Shown here: positions 52,601 to 59,973 of the stretch, piece by piece
Numbering within the stretch: position 1 is the stretch's first letter
Layout: each line of letters opens with the position of its first letter
Source of the DNA: Pseudomonas sp. HOU2
GTDB taxonomy: Bacteria; Pseudomonadota; Gammaproteobacteria; Pseudomonadales; Pseudomonadaceae
DNA length: 64,000 bases
NCBI RefSeq assembly: GCF_040729435.1
Contig: NZ_CP160398.1
Coordinates: 496,001 to 560,000 of the forward strand
Direction: 5' to 3'
The notes under the pieces: generated by a model
Databases searched by the model: none
Seen by the model: the letters and a program-made list of their open reading frames with translations, nothing else
What the model was told of the DNA's origin: nothing
Program-made: the position numbers and the translations under genes

Positions 52601-54368
52601 CCTGCCATTCCAGATTCATGCCCCGTCCGGTCCGATCGGTGTAACGACGGATCAGATGATGCTGGTACTCATAGCTCCAGGCCGCCCCGTTCTCGTCCTG
52701 AGCCTGAATCAAATCACCGACACTGTCGTAGTGATAGGCACACAGTTGACGCTGAGGAACACCGTCGCTGATCAGCCAAAGCCCCTTCACGCGACCGTGC
52801 TCATCAAGCAGGGTGCCGAGGTGATATCTGACGTCGGCCATATCACCCTGATAGGTAATCAGGTCGGACAGCACCGGCATTCCTTCGTGGCGATGCTCGT
52901 AGTGCAGCATGATTCCCGCACCGTTGCGCAAAACCACGCCGACCAGCACGAAACGTTGTCCACGACGCAGATAGGTTTCCTTGCGTTCAAACCCTCTGCA
53001 CAACAGAAGCTGGTCATCGGTCACCCGTACCAGCGTCATGTTTTCAATGGCATCGTAGTGAGTCTGCCCTGTCTCGGGCAGCACATAGTCGTGGCTGCGA
53101 CCATCAGCGTCATGGAACACCAGACTCCCGCCAACACAGTCAAAACGGGTAGTCAACGACGTAATCCAGCGGGCGCCCATCTCGCTGGCGTCATACGCAT
53201 CCAGACGCGAACAGTAGGTGCGTGTCCACTCGAGAGGGAATGCACCAGGCAGGTTGAAGTCCGTATGGCTCAGCGATTCAGAGCCCAGGGCAAAACTGAT
53301 GCTATGCACCGTGCCCGGCATGACGCCGTTTTTACATGTTTTGCAGTTATGCGTCGCTGGCGCTTGTTGGCTGCTGGCTTCAAGCCGCCCCTCTCCAGCC
53401 CTGTGCTGAGTCTTTGAAGTAGTATCCGGCTTGACGCTGGCCCCTTGACCATGTGCTCGACGCTTGCGCCAGGTCATAACAGAACCTGCCAGCATCTGCA
53501 GCAGCCAACCGATTGAATGCTGAACAGCCGGATCACCCAGCTTGTTCATTTGAGTGCGCAACTCCACACCCATAGTACGAAGCATGCCGGTATTGCTCAG
53601 CACCAAAGCCTTGGCACTGTCCGGCAACAGGTTCTTTGCCGCGCTGTTGGCAACACCTTTACCGGCAGCCTTGTAGGCGCTGAAGGCTGCGCCGAAAATA
53701 TTACTGATGGCTGCCTTGGGGTCATGCAACAACTGTCCTCCGGCCGCACTCATCTTGGCACTCGCCGACTTCATGTCGCCTTTTGCATCGAGCTTGCCGT
53801 TGACGACCGTTTCCAGTCCCTTGGCGATTTCGTTGACCGCGTTCTGGCCAAGCTTGCCGCCGTTGTCGAGTATTTCAGCCAACTTCGGCTTGGCCTGCTC
53901 TACAAAGTCATCGATCGTACCGACAATGGTGGCATTCAAATGTCCGATCAGGACTTCGATCAGCGAATCGCCCAGCAGCATCTTGGCGCTGTTACGAAGT
54001 TCTTGACGCACCAGTGACAAGGTCGGACGCAAGGTCATACGCGCCGAGGCCATTGTGGGTGGCGCCGGTAAAACACCGATCAGATTGATACCCAGGCTGA
54101 CCCAGTCCAGAATCTGGCGTTGCTTGCTTTTGGCAAGGACAACAATGTCTCCGAGCGCATCCACCAAGGCCATGATGTTGCCCACCACCGGCAACGCTCC
54201 GGCAACGTTCTTGACGCGCTCAAGCGTGACTACTCCACCACTGATCGATTGCAGCCAGGCATCGAATCTGGCTGCACCGCGTCCGACATCCTTCATGTCA
54301 ATGGTGTTGAGCGGAACGATCGCCACTTGAGGTTCACGTACTTTCGCGACAGGCGTTTCAGTCGTCAT
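49659..54368 (-). CDS. Rhs polymorphic toxin (rhs-B) with Tse2-like C-terminal tip
   Basis: 1569 aa. Residues 1-340: a conserved helical N-terminal region with a hydrophobic pair (LPVVGNIMALVDALGDIVVL and WVSLGINLIGVLPAPP), shared with rhs-A. Then DUF6531 (SISFALGSESLSHTDFNLPG), many YD/Rhs repeats forming the shell, and the core end RYYDPAVGRFVSQDPIGYAG with WVDPMGL. The last 125 residues (1445-1569) are the tip: VYRAM near its start, NTGGMSVAPDTPQNLP, and HGTIQPSKAMPLSDY. These blocks recall P. aeruginosa Tse2, a toxin with an ADP-ribosyltransferase-like fold. The start follows a PAAR gene; the stop overlaps the immunity-B gene. Confidence 0.93.
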   Translation of the reverse strand: MTTETPVAKVREPQVAIVPLNTIDMKDVGRGAARFDAWLQSISGGVVTLERVKNVAGALPVVGNIMALVDALGDIVVLAKSKQRQILDWVSLGINLIGVLPAPPTMASARMTLRPTLSLVRQELRNSAKMLLGDSLIEVLIGHLNATIVGTIDDFVEQAKPKLAEILDNGGKLGQNAVNEIAKGLETVVNGKLDAKGDMKSASAKMSAAGGQLLHDPKAAISNIFGAAFSAYKAAGKGVANSAAKNLLPDSAKALVLSNTGMLRTMGVELRTQMNKLGDPAVQHSIGWLLQMLAGSVMTWRKRRAHGQGASVKPDTTSKTQHRAGEGRLEASSQQAPATHNCKTCKNGVMPGTVHSISFALGSESLSHTDFNLPGAFPLEWTRTYCSRLDAYDASEMGARWITSLTTRFDCVGGSLVFHDADGRSHDYVLPETGQTHYDAIENMTLVRVTDDQLLLCRGFERKETYLRRGQRFVLVGVVLRNGAGIMLHYEHRHEGMPVLSDLITYQGDMADVRYHLGTLLDEHGRVKGLWLISDGVPQRQLCAYHYDSVGDLIQAQDENGAAWSYEYQHHLIRRYTDRTGRGMNLEWQGTGADARAVREWADDGSFDTRLEWDENIRLTYVTDAYGNETWHYYDILGYTYRIRHPDERSEWLFRDEAKNLIRHVHADGTTDRFIYDARGNVVEHLRADDSVLHFAYDDLDQLIKTSDAEGGQWQRAYDDHGNLVEAVDPLGNVTEFAYSVAGLPTAIKDAEGNEKKLDYNDAGQLIEYVDCSGKTSAWEYNELGQMICFTDAAGQSTEYGYRLGQLAWIRHPDKTEEYFERDAEARLLAHTDRLGRCTTWKYTAAGLVAERLDADEHTLVYRWDRLGRLQALDNENESRAHFLYDPIGRLLEEKSFDGRITRYRYDSDTGHLSHIVNGEHVICVSFDAMGRLIERRASQGEKSQSERFIYDGNGNLIEAANADSRLQWFHDLAGNVLREHQHYLGLDQPPVVGVWQHEYDVLNNRVATVRPDGHRVSWLTYGSGHLLGLRLDEHELIGLERDDLHREIVRHQGNHLQQTQKWDSAGRLQEQEQVLGRSEDGATLVKRTYQYDAAGQLTAINDTRRGPISYRYDPLGRLLEAATRQVVETFTFDPASNLLDEKASEIRRPLDRSPRQERQVDNLLHEYEGNQFTYDERGNLVERLQNNQRSFLQWDLFDRLVRFEDQRLSVEFAYDALGRRLHKNSVAHSKGRPEAGSHWNRNEHARIQREYGCGFTLYGWDGNRLAWESSAAQLDGGAGRTVHYIFEPGSFIPVAQAIRHAPITLTNQPEYQGEYSLDDDPLWNRKVTVQPIDVLLWYQCDHLGTPQELTDSEGQLVWTAQYKAWGAISDQQSQSARQSDVRNPIRFPGQYHDHETGLHYNRHRYYDPAVGRFVSQDPIGYAGGLNLYTYGPNPTGWVDPMGLTGVDVYRAMKTDEKGKPIADSTARGLGVRPVDIPVDKDGNVHPNTGGMSVAPDTPQNLPDHRRPSTLPGGTGKDSACKLNTASLPESLRYVQDKKTHGTIQPSKAMPLSDYQKALGSTAEHWEKQ

Positions 54369-54492
54369 GACTGCATCTCATCCGTAAGATAGTTCAAGAC
54401 TTTAAAGAAATGATTGATGGCCTGGGCCTGCCAACACTCATGCAACAAACATCAGGTGATGCCCGGCATATGCCGATGCGGTACATGTTGAT

Positions 54493-54756
54493 TCAACTGA
54501 TCACAGCCCCTTTCGGGCCGCTTGCAATCAGCGCAGCACCACAAGCGGTTTTCATACCGTCCAGAGCGATGGGCGTGCCATCAACGGTGTAGGTGCTGCT
54601 GCCCTCTGCAATCGGGAAAACCCCTTTGCACAGTGGACAGCTGACCTTGTGACCGACTCCGGCAACAGGCTTGCCGTTGAGATCGGTCTGGGAGAAGGCT
54701 TCGAGCACCTTGCCACCGTGAGTGGTGGAGTCGCCCAAGCGAATGGCGTCTTTCAT
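54493..54756 (-). CDS. Stand-alone PAAR-domain protein
   Basis: 87 aa from the ATG at 54756 (AAAGGAG site). PAAR fold: AIRLGDSTTHGGKVLEAFSQ, VAGVGHKVSCPLCKGVFPI with a Cys pair, and the end ASGPKGAVIS. PAAR proteins sharpen the VgrG spike and link effectors to it. It is the only PAAR in the island, between immunity A and rhs-B, 124 bases ahead of rhs-B; it presumably serves both Rhs proteins or rhs-B alone. Confidence 0.9.
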   Translation of the reverse strand: MKDAIRLGDSTTHGGKVLEAFSQTDLNGKPVAGVGHKVSCPLCKGVFPIAEGSSTYTVDGTPIALDGMKTACGAALIASGPKGAVIS

Positions 54757-54815
54757 GTTGTCACTCCTTTGACTTGATCCTGGTCTCGTGACCTTGCCGT
54801 CTGCTGGCCTGTCAG

Positions 54816-55298
54816 TCAGCTCTGCAGCCACCAATTGAGCAGCGTTTCATCATCTTCATCATCAATGTTTTTATAGATATTGGCGTAATACCATTCGAGT
54901 CCCGTTTGCTCGCGGAACCGATCAAAAAACGCATTGATGCTGTCCATGCCATTGCTTGAGGGCACAGCCAGTGACAGGTTGCCTTCGAAAACGCCATCCA
55001 GCGTTCCACCCAGTTCATTGCCAACATCAGTTTCCAGTTGTGCAATGACGTCCTCGGGGATGTAGTCGGCGTAAATATGAATACAAAAATTTCCTCCGCG
55101 CTTCAGGACTTCAGCGTGAGTGTTTTTGTTTTTTATCGAGATGATGTCACCTCGAGCCAAATTCAACGCAAGACCAGGTGAGGACAGCAGCTGATAAGTA
55201 TCCTGCTCCATCGCGATTGCAGGGAGCTCCTCGAATACAGGGCCATCGTCATCTGATACAAACACCTCAATCAGAACCGGCAATTCTTTATCGTCCAT
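54816..55298 (-). CDS. Probable immunity protein A for the rhs-A nuclease
   Basis: 160 aa from the ATG at 55298, overlapping the rhs-A 3' end by 11 bases and preceded by GGAG; a GTG at 55328 is less likely. Acidic soluble protein: VLIEVFVSDDDGPVFEELPA, LARGDIISIKNKNTHAEVLK, FDRFREQTGLEWYYANIYKN. The central part recalls DUF4265-type proteins found beside polymorphic toxins. No signal peptide, so it should act on a cytoplasmic toxin, in keeping with a nuclease tip. Confidence 0.72.
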   Translation of the reverse strand: MDDKELPVLIEVFVSDDDGPVFEELPAIAMEQDTYQLLSSPGLALNLARGDIISIKNKNTHAEVLKRGGNFCIHIYADYIPEDVIAQLETDVGNELGGTLDGVFEGNLSLAVPSSNGMDSINAFFDRFREQTGLEWYYANIYKNIDDEDDETLLNWWLQS

Positions 55299-58200
55299 AC
55301 GGCGCTCCACAACTTCCACGTTCGACACACGACATCCCTTCTTTCACGTAACCGCTGTTTCCAGCACTCAGGTTACACGATGCGCCCTCAAGATCTACGT
55401 TGACATCGGCCAGGTTGCCGCCATTCGAGGTCGCCACATTTTTATGCCCCAAATGCATGTCATCAGGATTGCTAGAGGTATGCCCGCACCGCCAGCACTT
55501 GTACACACCCACCGGTTTGCTTTTGGCAATAAGTTTTTTGCGACATGCCGCTTGTCCTTTCCGACTACCGCCGCCGACCTTGCTCGCAGCGATGTCTTTA
55601 GCGGAGGCTCCAGCACCGTCCTTCAGCGCGCGCTTGGATGGCGGTTTTCTGACCAGACCTAAAGGGTCCACCCACTGCGTCGGGTTAGGCGCGTATTGAT
55701 GAAGGTTGATACCGCCCATCAGACCTATCGGGTCTTTCGAGATGAAGCGACCTACATGGGGGTCGTAGTACCTGTAGCGGTTGTAGTGCAAGCCTGTTTC
55801 GTGATCGTGGTACTGGCCCTGGAAACGAATGGGATTAGTCAGCCCGCGCTGCACTGCCGAGGCTGATGTCTGTTCTTTCACCTGCCCCCACGCTTTGTAT
55901 TGAGCGCTCCAGGCGATCTCACCGTCTTGATCGGTAAGTTCCAATGGTGTGCCTAAATGGTCACACTGATACCAGGCCAGGGCATCGAAGGGTTGTGCTT
56001 CAGGCGCGTGACTCCACAGCGGATCATCTTCAAGATTGTCGCCGCCGACATATTCAGGCTGACTCAACAGATCAATCGAGGCGTGTGTGAGGGCTTGAGC
56101 CACCGGTACGAATGTGCCGGGTTCATAAACGTAATGGACGGTGCGACCTGTCCCCCCATCAATAGGGGCAGGACTGCTTTCCCAGGAAAGGTTGTCCCCG
56201 TCCCACCCGTACAAGGTCAAGCCACAGCCAAGCAAGCGCTGAATGCGCCCCTGCTCATTTTTATTCCAGTGCGAACCTGCTTCAGGACGGTTCACATAAT
56301 GGGCTGTCGAGTGCTTATACAGCCGGCGACCCAAGGCATCGTAGGCGTATCTGACCGAAAGACGATCATCCTCAAAATGCACCAACCTATCGAACAGGTC
56401 CCATTGCAATCGACTGCGCTGACCATTGTGCCAACGCAACGTCTGATTGCCACGATCGTCGTACTCGTAATGAGTACCGACGTATTCACGTAAAAGATTG
56501 TCTACCAACCGACTACGTGTCGGGGCCTGATCAAGAGGCCGGCGCACTTCTGTCACCTTCTCGTCCAGCAGGTTGCTGGCAGGATCGAACGCGAAGTTTT
56601 CAACGCCGAGCCGACTTGCTGCGCTGATCAGTCGCCCGACCGGATCATAACGGTAGGCAAGCGGTCCGCGACGAGTATCGTTCAGCTCGGTCAACTGGCC
56701 GACCGCATCATAGTGGTACTGGCGTTTGAGCAACGTCGAATTGTCGTCGCTTCGACCGAGCAGTTGCTCCTGTAGCCGCCCTGCCGGATCCCACTTTTGC
56801 GTCTGGCGCAGGCGATTCCCTTGATAACGGGCGACTTCGCGATGTAAATCATCTCGCTCATAGCCGACCAGTTCGTGATCATCCAGTTTTAACGCGAGCA
56901 AATGCCCGCTGCCGTACGTCAACCAACTCACCCGATGGCCATCCGGACGAGTCGTGGCGACACACTGATTGAGGGCATCGTACTCATGCCTCCAGATGGC
57001 AACGAGTGGTGTATCCAGATCCTGATAATGCTGGTGCTCTCTGATCAGATTACCGGCCGAATCATAGAACCACAGCAACCGGCTCTGGTCGTTCGTGGCC
57101 AAAACCATGTTGCCATTACCGTCATACGCAAAGGATTCGCTTTGTGTCGCATTGCCCAGGCTCGCATGGCGTTCAACAAGCCGCCCCATTGGGTCAAACA
57201 CCATCGAAATGATGCGCTCACCGCTGATGGCGCTCGCCAACCGCCCGCTCTCGGCGTCGTACTGATAGCGTGTGGCAAGGCCGTCGAAGCCTTTTTCCTC
57301 AAGCAATCTTCCGACAGGATCATAGTGAAACCGGGTGCGCTGCTCGTTTTCGTTTTCGAGTGCTATCAAACGGCCTAGCAGGTCCCAACGGTAACGAAGC
57401 GTTTGCTCGCAGGCGTCTACTCGCTCGGCAACCAGACCGGCCGCGTTATAGCTCCACGTCGTACAGCGATCCAGACCGTCAACATGAGCGAGCAGACGCC
57501 CTTCGGCATCACGCTCGAATCGCTCCTCGGTTTTATCCGGATGCGTTATCAAGGCGACATGCCCGACCTTGTACTGATACTCGGTGCTTTGCCCCGCTGC
57601 ATCGGTAAAACAGATCATCTGACCGCGATCGTTGTATTCCCACTCGCTGGTCTTGCCGGAGCAATCGGTATATTTGAGAAGCTGACCGGCAACGTTGTAC
57701 TCAAGCGTTTTCTCGTTGCCTATTGCATCCTTGATAGCGATCAACTGACCTGCTTTGTCATAGGCGTACTCCGTCTTGTTGCCAAGCGGATCGACCGACT
57801 CCAGCAGATTGCCGGCGTCATCGTAAGCTCGCTGCCACTGACCGCCTTCTGCATCACTTACCTTGATCAGTTGGTTGAGATCATCGTAGGCGTAGTGAGC
57901 GACACTGCCGTCGGGACTGATGTGCTCGAGCAAATTACCGCGCTCGTCATAGCTGTAGCGATCGGTGGTGCCATCTGTATGAACGTGACGAATCACGTTC
58001 TTCGCATCATCGCGAAAGAACCACTCTGAACGTTCATCGGCATAGCGAATCCGGTAGGTATAGCCCTTGATGTCGTAGTAATGCCAAGTCTCGTTGCCAT
58101 AGGCATCAGTGACGTAAGTCAGACGGATGTTTTCGTCCCATTCAAGGCGAGTATCGAAACTGCCGTCATCCGCCCACTCGCGCACAGCCCTGGCGTGCGA

Positions 58201-59973
58201 TGTGTGGCCATCCCACTGCAGATTCAAACCGCGGCCGGTGCGATCGGTATACCGAGTCAGGAGGTGATGCTGATACTGATAACTCCAGGCCGCACCGTTT
58301 TCATCCTGCGCCTGGATCAAGTCGCCATGGATGTCGTATTGGTAATGACACAATTGCCGCACAGGCGCGCCGTCACGAATCTCCCAGAGACCGGTCAAGC
58401 GTCCTTGATCATCTATCAGCGTTCCGACGTGCAAGTGGACTTGCGTGACGTCACCTTGATAGGTGATCAGATCGGATAATACGCGGGCATCCCCATGGCG
58501 ATGCTCGTAATGCAGCATCAGCCCGGAACCACTGCGCATCTTCACATCCGTCAGCCAAAAGCAACGACCACGACGGACATAGGTTTCCTTGCGCTCGAAA
58601 CCGAAGCAAACGAGCAGTTGATCCTCAGCGGAACGAACCAGCGTGAGATTTTCAACGGGGTCATAGTGAAAGAGGCCTGGCTTGGGCAGGGGGAAATCGA
58701 TGCTACGACCATCGGCTCCGAAAAAAACCAGTCCATCGTCCTTGCAGTCGAATCGGGTCGTAAACTCTGTTACCCACCGTGCCCCTGATTCGCCATTGTC
58801 AAAAGCATCAAACCGGGAACTGTAGGTGCGCACCCACTCGACAGGAAATGGACCTGGCAGGCTGAAATCGGTATGGCTCAGTGACTCCGATCCCAACGCA
58901 AAGCTGATGCTGTTGCAAGTACCCGCACAAGCACCATTTTTTTGGCCATTGGCGTTGGCGTTCGCAGGAGCCTGATGGCTGCTGGCCTCGAGTCGCCCTT
59001 CACCTGCCTTGTTCTGAGCCTTACTGGTGGCGTTGGGTTTAACGCTGGCACTCTGTCCATGCCCACGACGCTTGCGCCACGTCACCACAGCACCGCTGAG
59101 CATTTGCAACAACCAACCAATCGTGTGACGCGTTCCCGGATCACCCAATTTGCTCAATTGGGTTTTGATCTCAGGCCCCATCGCTCTCAATGAACCGGTG
59201 TGCGTCATCACCAGTTTTTTGGCCTGATCCGGCAGAAGATTCTTCGCCGCGCTGTTGGCAACCCCCTTACCCACGGCTTTGTAGGCACTGAATGCAGCCC
59301 CAAAGATGTTACTGATCGCCGCTTTGGGGTCGCTGAGCAGTTGATTGCCCGCCGCCGTGATTTTTTGTCCAGCCGCGCGCGCATCGCCTTTTGAATCAAG
59401 CTTGCCATTTACAACGGCCTCAAGACCCTTGGCAATTTCGGTGACTGCGCTTTCGCCGAGTTTTCCTGCATCGGCGAGAATGCCCGAGAGTTTGCCTTGA
59501 GCCTGTTTCACGAAGTCATCGATCGTGCCGACGATGGTTGCGTTCAAATGCCCGACCAGCACTTCGATCATTGAATCGCCCAACAGCATCTTGACGCTGT
59601 TACGCAATTCCTGACGTACCAGAAACAAGGTCGGACGCAAACTCATACGAGCAGCCGCCATGGTCGGAGGCGCAGGTAAAACACCGATCAGGTTGATCCC
59701 CAGGCTGACCCAATCAAGCAATTCCCGCTGCTTGCTTCTGGTAAGCGTGACGATATCGCCCAGCGCATCGACCAGCGCCATGATGTTGCCGACAACCGGC
59801 AGCGACCCGGCAACTCCTTTGATTCGATCGAGCGTGACGACACCACCGCTGATGGATCGCAGCCAGGCATCAAACCGGGCAGCACCACGACCTACGTCCT
59901 GCACGTCCAGCGTGTTGAGCGGAACGATAGCGACCTGCGGCTCGCGCTTCTTGGCAACGGCTGTCTCAGTCAT
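55288..59973 (-). CDS. Rhs polymorphic toxin (rhs-A) with HNH-like nuclease tip
   Basis: 1561 aa. Same architecture as rhs-B and clearly homologous along about 1440 residues (N-terminal REPQVAIVPLNTLDVQDVGR, DUF6531, YD repeats, end RYYDPHVGRFISKDPIGLMG and WVDPLGL). The 121-residue tip (1441-1561) begins KRALKDGAGASAK and has VYKCWRCGHTSS, MHLGHKNVATSNGGN and GASCNLSAGNSGY. This is a treble-clef pattern with CxxC, GHK and CN elements, as in HNH/GH-type DNases. The ATG overlaps the vgrG stop codon (ATGA); the stop overlaps immunity A. Confidence 0.93.
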   Translation of the reverse strand: MTETAVAKKREPQVAIVPLNTLDVQDVGRGAARFDAWLRSISGGVVTLDRIKGVAGSLPVVGNIMALVDALGDIVTLTRSKQRELLDWVSLGINLIGVLPAPPTMAAARMSLRPTLFLVRQELRNSVKMLLGDSMIEVLVGHLNATIVGTIDDFVKQAQGKLSGILADAGKLGESAVTEIAKGLEAVVNGKLDSKGDARAAGQKITAAGNQLLSDPKAAISNIFGAAFSAYKAVGKGVANSAAKNLLPDQAKKLVMTHTGSLRAMGPEIKTQLSKLGDPGTRHTIGWLLQMLSGAVVTWRKRRGHGQSASVKPNATSKAQNKAGEGRLEASSHQAPANANANGQKNGACAGTCNSISFALGSESLSHTDFSLPGPFPVEWVRTYSSRFDAFDNGESGARWVTEFTTRFDCKDDGLVFFGADGRSIDFPLPKPGLFHYDPVENLTLVRSAEDQLLVCFGFERKETYVRRGRCFWLTDVKMRSGSGLMLHYEHRHGDARVLSDLITYQGDVTQVHLHVGTLIDDQGRLTGLWEIRDGAPVRQLCHYQYDIHGDLIQAQDENGAAWSYQYQHHLLTRYTDRTGRGLNLQWDGHTSHARAVREWADDGSFDTRLEWDENIRLTYVTDAYGNETWHYYDIKGYTYRIRYADERSEWFFRDDAKNVIRHVHTDGTTDRYSYDERGNLLEHISPDGSVAHYAYDDLNQLIKVSDAEGGQWQRAYDDAGNLLESVDPLGNKTEYAYDKAGQLIAIKDAIGNEKTLEYNVAGQLLKYTDCSGKTSEWEYNDRGQMICFTDAAGQSTEYQYKVGHVALITHPDKTEERFERDAEGRLLAHVDGLDRCTTWSYNAAGLVAERVDACEQTLRYRWDLLGRLIALENENEQRTRFHYDPVGRLLEEKGFDGLATRYQYDAESGRLASAISGERIISMVFDPMGRLVERHASLGNATQSESFAYDGNGNMVLATNDQSRLLWFYDSAGNLIREHQHYQDLDTPLVAIWRHEYDALNQCVATTRPDGHRVSWLTYGSGHLLALKLDDHELVGYERDDLHREVARYQGNRLRQTQKWDPAGRLQEQLLGRSDDNSTLLKRQYHYDAVGQLTELNDTRRGPLAYRYDPVGRLISAASRLGVENFAFDPASNLLDEKVTEVRRPLDQAPTRSRLVDNLLREYVGTHYEYDDRGNQTLRWHNGQRSRLQWDLFDRLVHFEDDRLSVRYAYDALGRRLYKHSTAHYVNRPEAGSHWNKNEQGRIQRLLGCGLTLYGWDGDNLSWESSPAPIDGGTGRTVHYVYEPGTFVPVAQALTHASIDLLSQPEYVGGDNLEDDPLWSHAPEAQPFDALAWYQCDHLGTPLELTDQDGEIAWSAQYKAWGQVKEQTSASAVQRGLTNPIRFQGQYHDHETGLHYNRYRYYDPHVGRFISKDPIGLMGGINLHQYAPNPTQWVDPLGLVRKPPSKRALKDGAGASAKDIAASKVGGGSRKGQAACRKKLIAKSKPVGVYKCWRCGHTSSNPDDMHLGHKNVATSNGGNLADVNVDLEGASCNLSAGNSGYVKEGMSCVERGSCGAPYGR

